A DNA stretch of 64,000 bases, taken from contig JABAKD010000012.1 of the NCBI GenBank assembly GCA_012845835.1, forward strand, positions 14,973,195 through 15,037,194, written 5' to 3'. Made by a program: the position numbers and the translations under genes. A model generated the notes under the pieces. It was not told the origin of the DNA, searched no databases, and saw nothing but the letters and a program-made list of their open reading frames with translations. This DNA is from Undaria pinnatifida. Taxonomy: Eukaryota; Sar; Phaeophyceae; Laminariales; Alariaceae. This document shows, one piece after another, positions 1-8,700 of the stretch (position 1 is the first letter of the stretch; each line of letters starts with the position of its first letter).

Positions 1-570
1 AGCAGCTCCGGCCATGCGCTACGTCGGGCACAAAAACCAAACAAAAAAAATGTGTCATCGAAAAATTACAGCCTCTCAGGACGAGAGAGCAGGAGCACGA
101 GCGCGCGACGAACTATGTCAGAGTCCCAGTTCTCTGACCGCAGAGAACGCCAGGGTAGGAGGAGTCTCGCGGGCGTTTTCCACCGGCTAGTTGTGCTGTA
201 GTTGGGTTGGCTGTTGGGGTGCTGGTTATCTGTGTGTTGTGCTGTGTTGTTTTGTTTTGTGGTGTGTTGTGTTGTGTGTGCGCTCGATCCTCGTGAATGA
301 ACAAGGACTCCTTTTCAAGTAATAGTACGTAAAGGCATGCCGCTCCACGAGAGTGGGTCGCCTCTGACCACCGCCAACGTTTCCGATCGTGTTGTACACG
401 CAGGTTGATTAACCCGGGTTGGGGATACACCAAGCGGCTTGCTAGGTTGAGCGTTGCAATTACTGCGTGGGTGTTGTGCTGTGCTGCTGCTGCAGAGTGT
501 CTGATGTTTCCTCGAGCTTTTGTCGTCTGAAATGCTGTTGTTTGCTGGAAAATACTCGGAAAATTGCTTC
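1..570. other. No supported gene; T/G-rich, intron-like sequence
   Basis: No convincing gene. A short frame opens at an ATG at 115 and runs 28 codons to a stop near 199; a GTAGGAGG after its thirteenth codon could be a splice donor. A TGTTGTG-rich stretch (about 205-275) and a CTGCTGCAG acceptor-like site near 485 look intronic. It could hold an upstream exon of the CNB gene, but the phase of the short frame does not match the first recognised exon at 2587. Confidence 0.3.
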
Positions 571-610
571 AAATATGCACTTGGGCCAAAATGTGCCCAA
601 GTGCATATTT
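571..610. repeat. Perfect 16-bp stem hairpin
   Basis: The arm AAATATGCACTTGGGC (571-586) is repeated as its exact reverse complement at 595-610, with an 8-base loop. This is visible directly. It could be a small foldback element, an RNA hairpin or a chance product of replication; no flanking duplication is evident. Confidence 0.8.
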
Positions 611-873
611 TGGGAAAATCCACATCTCAACGTGGTCTGCCGTGGTCGTTAGGTCGATAAAATAGACCTATTTTTTAGACATTTAAAACACGATAGGGCT
701 TAATTTGGTTTAGAGCCAAAAATATAGGCATATCGTCAGGCTTAAATACGTCTACTACATACACACACGGTGGAACTTTAGTCCTCGCACGTACATCGGG
801 GTGGCATCAAAATGTATTTGCGAGAGAATTTTCCCGCACTGCTAGACGCGGGCGCGGTGTATATGTACCCGCT

Positions 874-1447
874 GCAACGACGTGAACTATGTCATTACTG
901 TGAGTTCTCCCTCACAATTGACACGGTGGTTACCATAGAGCAGTAGCGAAACCTGTATAAAGAGATATAAAGTAGCAACACAACTCAAGCAAAAGTAACG
1001 ATGTGCACACAACAGACCATATCGGCAACAAACATCGGTATAAACTGTCTACGATCACAGCAGCAGCAAGCAACCGCAGAGAGCGGCAATAATATATAGA
1101 TCATAAAAAATCAAATTTTATTGAGAACGGGATTTTTTTCTGGATGGACCGAGGAGAAAAAATACACAAGACCTTGACTCTCATCAAAAGAACATACACA
1201 GCGGTTTTACAATAGAGCACCACCAGCAAGCAGCACGTAGTCCATAGACTCTAGGAGTTTATTGTCATATGAGCAACAACGGGAACTATGTCATTACTGT
1301 GAGTTCTCCCTCACAATTGACACGGTGGTTACCATAGAGCAGTAGCGAAACCTGTATAAAGAGATATAAAGTAGCAACACAACTCAAGCAAAAGTAACGA
1401 TGTGCACACAACAGACCATATCGGCAACAAACATCGGTATAAACTGT
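874..1447 (+). repeat. 175-bp direct repeat carrying a promoter and start codon (874-1048 and 1273-1447)
   Basis: Two nearly identical segments are offset by 399 bp. Each holds a TATAAAG box (956 and 1355) and an ATG (1001 and 1400) in the same order. The second feeds the OTU frame. The first opens only about 33 codons before a stop near 1098. The intervening sequence is AT-rich and non-coding. The layout suggests a duplicated promoter plus 5' end, or repeats at the edge of a mobile segment; the right boundary shows no matching third copy. Confidence 0.75.
1355..1361 (+). promoter_or_regulatory. Putative TATA box for the OTU gene
   Basis: TATAAAG lies 45 bp before the ATG at 1400. The same box sits 45 bp before the ATG in the upstream duplicate. 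Conserved spacing in both copies supports a core promoter, but no transcript evidence is available. Confidence 0.4.
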
Positions 1448-2061
1448 TTAACTGTTTAAGCGCGCGGGGAAAAATACTGGACACAGAAAACACACAACAA
1501 ATTGACACCAATGATTCCTCTAACAGCAGCGACAGCAGCACAAACCCATCAGACAGCGAAAATGATCAAGACAACAACAGCGGCAACAATAACAATTCTG
1601 GTCAATGGTCCATTATTCCCGAGATTGGTGATGGTGCATGTTTATTAAGATGTATCTCGCGTCGTGTGCACAACAACCCAGCTTTACATCACATCGTCCG
1701 TGCACATATTATTGCCCACATCACAACCAATTTGTACACCGTTATCCCAGGATCAGGTTTCAACACTTTCCACGACAGCATCTTAGCTGGAGCAAATCAA
1801 GAACTTGTGGAAGTCGCTGGATCTCAACCTACTACATATTCGAGTGTTGAAGAGTATCTCCACTTCATGTCACAGCCTTACGCATATGCTACAAACGTAG
1901 AATTAATTGCTGCCACGCAGTTATACGGAGTGGACTTTCGAATAACTTATCACACCGAGCCTCAGCAATATCCCAACCCTCCTCCTCCAAATGTCTGTGA
2001 TATCTTATATTATCCACATTCTTTCCACTGCGCATCCCTCCGATATACACCTTCTGCATGA
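1400..2061 (+). CDS. OTU-family cysteine protease, frameshifted close to its start
   Basis: A frame of about 219 codons ends at TGA 2059-2061. Its first third is Asn/Ser/Asp-rich low complexity. Around residues 73-84 is IPEIGDGACLLRC, matching the OTU catalytic block with Asp and nucleophile Cys. About 65 residues from the end is NVELIAATQLYGV, the usual OTU middle block, and HSFHCASL near the C-terminus supplies the catalytic His. OTU proteins cleave ubiquitin-like linkages; OTU domains also occur in Helentron-type and other transposons and in large DNA viruses. The only plausible ATG (1400) is out of frame because ACTGTTTA is tandemly duplicated at 1443-1458. The gene is therefore interrupted unless splicing bypasses that point. 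Domain call is firm; host versus mobile origin is open. Confidence 0.75.
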
Positions 2062-2586
2062 ATACTTCATCATCAGTTGTAGTCATTCGACTTGCGTCGC
2101 CCCCGGGAGGCACGTGTCCACCTCCCGAAGGGGAACCTTGTAGGATGTACAATATAATGTACTACCCGAAAAGCACACCCAAAAATCGATTAAACCAGCG
2201 GGAAGTAGTCCTTGCTACGTATGCCGCTTGTGGCCTTCTTTTTTCTTGTAGAATTAACTCACATTCGTGCGTAGTGAGTACCTCGCGGAACGCACAACGA
2301 CATGGCGAGAGCCATTCTGAGCCCCCCTCTCCGAAAGGGGAGCAGCTAAAAGCAACCCGATGCCTTGACGCCTTTGCAACCGGAAACCCGTTTTTTCGAG
2401 AAATTACTTGGAATTAGTGCAGGGGGAGGGTTGAGAGCTCTCAAGGGGTTAAGCTGATAGGTCAACCATTGCCAGCGTGGCATACTAGGTATTAATTCAA
2501 CACCGAAAAACATACCCGCGATCCAACACCGAACACTTACTGTCTCCTACGCCGCTTGCGTCCTACCAAATATTCCTGTTTTGCAG
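2062..2586 (+). pseudogene. Decayed duplicate of the first CNB exon (core 2252-2420)
   Basis: After a pyrimidine tract and TAG at 2249-2251, sequence from 2252 aligns with the intact exon at 2587: it shares GCGGAACGCAC, then ATGGCGAGAGCC against ATGTGGCGAGAGCC. Similarity reaches into the upstream intron (CGCTTG plus pyrimidine tract), so intron and exon were copied together with a spacing of about 335 bp. The copy has stop codons and indels and cannot encode the domain. From 2421 to 2586 nothing else is recognisable. Confidence 0.6.
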
Positions 2587-2799
2587 AATGAGTTGTCGTT
2601 CCTGCGTAAGTTCCTGGCGGAACGCACGACGATGTGGCGAGAGCCGTTCTGGGCTCTCCTATCCAAGAGAGATCAGCTCAAAGTGGCCCAGTGCGTTAAG
2701 CTTCGGATCGTTCCGAGCGACGGGGAGCCCCACGATTGTGTGGCGGCGGATTCGGCTTCTGGGTGCATGATATTCGTGCCTGTCAAGGGTTCCGCACAG
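2587..2799 (+). CDS. CNB gene exon: first half of CNB domain 1
   Basis: Acceptor TTTTGCAG precedes 2587 and donor GTAAGA follows 2799. The 213 bases are 71 codons, phase 0 at both ends. Translation begins NELSFLRKFLAER, continues through LSKRDQLKVAQCVKL and ends GCMIFVPVKGSAQ. Helices followed by alternating hydrophobic strands and a K-G turn are the usual opening of a CNB fold. A ruined duplicate lies just upstream. Confidence 0.6.
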
Positions 2800-5700
2800 G
2801 TAAGAAAAGGTTCAAAGTTGCTGACGTCATACAAGGCATTAACACTTTCGTACTTCTGCCAATAAATGGAACCTGAGTAATTCTAAACAATGGCCACGGA
2901 CATTTCCGATCGAACTGATATCAGCCACTCGATCAGACGATATCGTAGTTGTTTGTGGTGTGTCCAGGTACCCAGGTATCTCCCTGTTTCCAGACACACA
3001 CTTCCCCGAAGGAGAGGTTCGTATGATACCGTAAACCGATATCGTAAACCGATACCGTAAACCGTTGTGGGTTTTGGTGCAACACCTGGTATTCTGCGCT
3101 TTTAATTTTTATTTTTATATCATCACTGTTCCTGTCCAGCTCAACCCGTGTCATTAATAACAGCTTTATCATTAATAACAGGTTTTACCGCCAGCGACCT
3201 CGGAAAAGCCGCGGTCAGAGGTATCTTTCCCCCGGCACATACGTATCTTCATTTTATCGCGCATAGATAGCGTTCAGCATTCCCACTTTTTAGCTTTTTA
3301 TGCTGGTCGATTTTCAACGATTTTAGCTAACTCGCGCTCTCGCGCTTTCCGCTCGTCATTTTTTACGAAAGAAAAGGCCCCTGCGAACTCTGTGCATCGA
3401 CACTTTAACCCACGTGCGTAGGCATAAATCTTACTCTCTTCACGCTTTACCGCATGATAAACATACTGTATGATTATCGTGCATTGACCTAACTCATACT
3501 CCTCCCGTGCCATTCTGTACGGCATGGTTGATACCGGGTATGTATGTGCTTGCTCAGGTTCAATGCTTCGATGCAGCAGGCACAAAGCTTGAGTTTACAA
3601 CTTTGGAGACGTTCGGGTTTCTGCCCGTGCCAGACATGTTGAAAGAAGGCGCCGTGAGTGAGGTCGAGGTGAGCAAGAACAGATCAGGGGTGATAGATAC
3701 GTACGGGTAGCTACGCGTAACTAGGACAGCCGAACGCAACCAGAATTTTTGCCGAAAACTTCTTTGTGTCCCCTCCCTCGGGTGCGAAAACGACCCCATC
3801 TGTTACTGGAAACCGCTACAAGAAAGGTACACGAAAACCCTGGGGACAAGTTGGATTCCCCCTCTCTTCAGTGGCACCTCTCCCAGTGACGTTACTGGCT
3901 CACCCCTGGTTTAGGTGTGTAATTGCGCGTAGGTAACTCCAAACGCTGATGTGCGGTAGTTGCGCGTATTTTGTTTCGAGAATCTGCCGGAACTGCGGTC
4001 GCTGGTGGGAGGGGCGGCCTCGCCCCCACGCGAACATCAGGGCCGCGAACTCTCTGTATTTACGGCACAACAGCAGTTCATTACAGAACAGTTGTTGTTG
4101 TTATCTCAGGCTATCTCATAGATTTTGACAACGACTTGTGTGAGAAAAACAACAACTATTAGCTGTAGATTCAGAAGCTGTAGCAGACCTGGCGGGAGAG
4201 CGCACCTTCTTCACGGGTGGAGCCCCCCCCCCCCCCCCCCCTTTCCCGCAAGGTGAAAATTCGCACTGTAACTCCCTCCGAAATGCACCCCTCCGTGCAG
4301 AAAGTGAAGACTAACCCTCGGAGCACGGTGTATCGCGGAGAGCGAGAATACGGAGAGAGACGTCAATTGACCACCGACGCCGGCAAAATCAGGGTGAAGA
4401 TTGCACCGGACGGGCAGTACTTGTCCATCAACGGGGCAGAGGTGGTTCCAATTCTCAAGAAGGTTGCTGAGAAGCATGGCAGGTGTGGCCAAATACGTCG
4501 ATTGACCGTCTAGTTTAGTCCCGTCAAGTTCTGTTTAGACGTAGTACATTGTTTTTCAGTATGGAGCGGCCCTTGTCCTTGACGGTTGTCCGTCAAACGT
4601 CAAGAGCGCCGTCAACCGGCATCTTTGGATGCAGAAGGAACGGTCTTTACATGCTTATGATCGCGCCGACAAAAAATCATGCAACGCCAGCCGTGAGACG
4701 CGCGATTCACGCCTTTTTCATGCCTGCCTTACTTTGTGACCAGCTAAGAAAGGGTCACCTTCGTAAGACCAGCCAAGCAAGGGCCGGTTCGCAAATAAAC
4801 CAACAACAAAAAGTTTCCAAATGTGCCAAGAAAAAGAGAAGTTTTCGCGAATCGTTGCAGTATTGTGTTAAAAACCCGTGACGACAGCAGTGAACGGCTT
4901 CGAAATAAGCGGGAAACATTATTGAACGACGCGTGGCCAGAAATTCGTTTAAAAAAATAAGAAGGAAAACCGTGCGACAAAACGACTTTTCTTTACACTA
5001 ATTTCACGTTCCGCTGTAACATATATGTCCAAAACGAACCACGATTACTTGCATTCGTTTGGAACGGCTCTAGTATACGTGCTGTGATCGTCTTATTGGC
5101 GACGCCTACTCTACGGTAAACCCTAACCCTATCTCCACCTCTAACCATAGCATCAACCCTATTCCTAACCTCAGCCATCGTCCCTACCCTAGCCCTTCAG
5201 CCATAATCCTAACCCTAGCCGTAACATCAGTCCTACCGCTAACCCTGATCATCTTGGCATTGCACGTTTGACTGCAGGAGGCATTTGATGAAAACCATGG
5301 GTCTGGAACTGCCGGGGATGGGGGCAGCTGGTGGAGGGGGGGGAGGGGTGGGGGGCGTGGGAGGTGAAGGCGGGGGTCGGAAGCGAGAAGTGCTCATGCG
5401 AGACGCACGGTATGGGGTGGGGTCGATTCTAGTAGAGGAAGGCGCCGGGCCTACATCTGTGTTTTTGATCGTGGAGGGGGAGTGTAGAATCATCAAAGGC
5501 AAACCCCGGACACAATCGGCAGGTGAGAATAGGTGTACTAACCGAAGCGCATCCATTTTGCGCGTTTTCCCTGTTCCCCCCCCCCCAAGGTACAACACCA
5601 GGAGCTGCAAATTGGGAACATGCAAAATCCCAATTACGTTACTTTTATGCGCCCAACCGCGCCGAAGACTTTGTACGTCGGACAGATGAGCTGTTATTCT

Positions 5701-8700
5701 ACTTGATGGCCTAGGTCTTTCACGAAAGATCTGTATGGTCTAGCTCATGTTACGGACTGGGAGCCGTAGCATCTGCACCGTCTACTATTACGGGGGGCCA
5801 TAGTAAATAGGACCAAATATTGTTAGTCAAAATAGGGAAATATATTGGTTTTTGTGTGTACCGTAGGTCCTATTTACTATGGTCCCCCGTAATAGTGGCA
5901 AACGTTTCCAGGGTTGGATCTGTACTATCTGGTTGGATCTGTACTATCTACAAACAGATCCTGTACAACATATAACGGCAGATACACTACCAGGTATCTG
6001 TTAATAGTGCAAATGATTCTGGTCGCCATCTATCGGAGGGGGTGACGGATTTGCTCGTCCTCCCCTCAAGTGAGGAGCCTCCGGAAAAAAATAGACGATG
6101 CATCTTTTTAGCGTAGTATACTCTAGTAATATTAATGGTGGCGGGGCGCAATAATAATAGCAGTAAAATTCCTACTGCCTAGGTAGGTGAGATGGCCAAT
6201 GCTATATACGTACTGAAGTATGATTACCCTATTCATAAAACATGCTTGCATTGCCAATGCGTGTGTTTGCAGTATCATAAAAAAATGCAGCATGCTTGCA
6301 TTAATCCAATACGGCATGTTTTCGTTGTGGATGTCGAGCGTAGGTGCAGAAGCAACGGTACTGTACCTAGCCTACGCGCGTCGGGTTGTTTTCTCCTTGT
6401 TTTTTTTCTTTTGAGGGAATGCTTGAAAGTGATCGACGACGAAGAGAATGTTCCTATTACCATGCTACCAGGGTATCAATGATATGCACCCTGTCCGATG
6501 GCAAACTGCTGTGTTGTGCCGTGTTCTGTTGTCTTGTGGTGTGCTGTACAGCAGCACCGAAGGTCGTCAGCAGGGGCGCTCGGTACAACCTAAGAAGCGG
6601 CCAAAGCAGCAAGGTTGGCGTCGTGCTCACCAGCGGATTCCACACCCAGGTAAGGCTGCTCTCCCCTTCACGACAGCATAATCGTACCATATTTGCCCTG
6701 GGGCTTATAATAGTATTAACACTATTAATAACAGCAACAGGTACGATATTTGTCTTGGGAAGCCTGAAAAAGCCCAGGACCCGAGTTAAGCCTTATTGAA
6801 GCCATCAGCTGAGTTCGTAGAGCGCGCGTTCGAGCCCACTCTCAGTGCCGGGCTTGATGAACCCTTACCTTGTTGCCCGGCTCACCAAACCCGAATACCT
6901 GGTAAGCCCTTTTAGAATACAAAGTTGGAGTAGTTTGTGCCCTACCTTGTGGGTGTATATTGTTTTGAAGAGGAGAAAACATGAACTCACCACTTAGAAA
7001 GGACCATGCTACCGCTGTGATGTGCAATACCTCCTACCGTTATGAAAGTCGAAGCCCGGTGAAAAGATAATACCACGTATTTAATATACCTGGTACATAT
7101 GTATCCAATAAGAATCGTGCTCTGGCATAGTAGGAATCGTTGCACGGCAGAGGGGATACAGTAGAGCCGGTTGCCTGTATTGTGCACGTATGCGCACTAT
7201 AAAGGGAATTATCTGCACTATAGCGGCAACCGGGGAAACTACTTCAAATACTGAGACTATTGGTGCTTCGCATCTGTGCCAAGCTATTTTTTCACAGGCA
7301 CTGTAATAGGGGGCAATCGGCACTACTCAACCGGCGCTATAGAGGGGCCTCCTCTACTGCTGTGCGTAATTCTTGCCTTGGTTATCGTACCTTGACGTTT
7401 TGCATCGTATGCATCGCGAGCATATACACGCTCAACTTGCTTTTGCGTCGACAACGTTTCGACCGGAGCAGGTTGATGTATGTCGCCATTCCGCCATCCA
7501 GGACCCCCTGGGCCCAAAGGTTTCCGCCATCAAAGGCATTTCTTCCTTGCTTGGCGGCATATACTCGATGCAAATGGCTTGTTCCCCCCCCCCAAAAAAA
7601 AACGTGCGGGTACAGTTCTCAAGGAGGTAACTCTCATGATAGTGCAGCTCGAAAAAAAGGCGCGTTTGTGTCATGACATTTCCACGAAAACAGATTGAAA
7701 TCTTCCCTCTGGGATCCCACTGGCCCAACGCACTCACGGGAGAATTTTCCGCCTTTTGCTTGGCGGCCTAGACTTAGTTAACTCGATGCGGTTTGTCGCC
7801 TAAGAACGCGCGTCCAATTCTCAAACGGTTTTCGCTGATACACACTAAGCTACAGTATAGACTCGTTTGTGCTGTTCGGCGTGTCGGTAGTACTTACCTT
7901 GTTACTTTGCACAGTGGCCGTGTCCGTCACATAATAACTTTTGTGTTCCGTTTTAAAGGGTTTTCCCCCCTTTCTCGGCGTTTGCGGCGCCCCCGGGGAT
8001 TCCAAAGCAAAAACCACATGCCGAAAAGGGACCTTGTACTACTAAAAAAAAGTGTCCGGCACTAATTCCATGCAGTGTATTAATAGTGATTCATAGTGTA
8101 TTCTAGCTAGTGTATTCTTGTACAAAAACGTGGGTACAGCAATTCTAAAGGGATTGAAAGAAGCGTAACACTAGCGCAAAACAAATAACCCGCAAAAGCG
8201 CTTTCTCCAAGTATTTTGCCCCGCGAGAAGCGCGGGTGCAAAGCTGATAGGTTATATGATAGCTTAAATCGCGTTTTTGTTTTGTCCCGATGGTTTTTCC
8301 ACCGATGGAGGTTGATGATGTCTGCCACCTAGGATCCCTCGGGCCCAAGGCTTTCATCGGAAACCCCTTTTCTTCCTTACGTGGCCACTTATTTTAATTC
8401 CGAGTAGTTTATAGTTTGTTTTCCCGAAACATGGGGTACGCTTGTAAAGGGGTTATAACCATTGTAAGGTTATAACCCTCGTAAATTGGTTATAACCCTT
8501 GCAAAATAACCCTTGTAAAAGGGTTATAACCCGTCAAGGGGTTATGACCCTTGTAAAGGGTTTATCCTTGTAAAGGAAGGGGTTATAACCCTTGTAAATG
8601 GGTTATCATAAAGGGTTATCCCAACCCTACTCCAAAGAATTATATCACACTAATCCCAAGTGCGTTTACCCCCAAAAAGTCCGGTGCAGCTCTAAAGTGG

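Noticed and set aside
874-1447. LTR pair of a small retroelement
   Set aside because: The repeats do not start TG and end CA, no primer-binding site follows the first copy, and the coding frame lies outside rather than between them.
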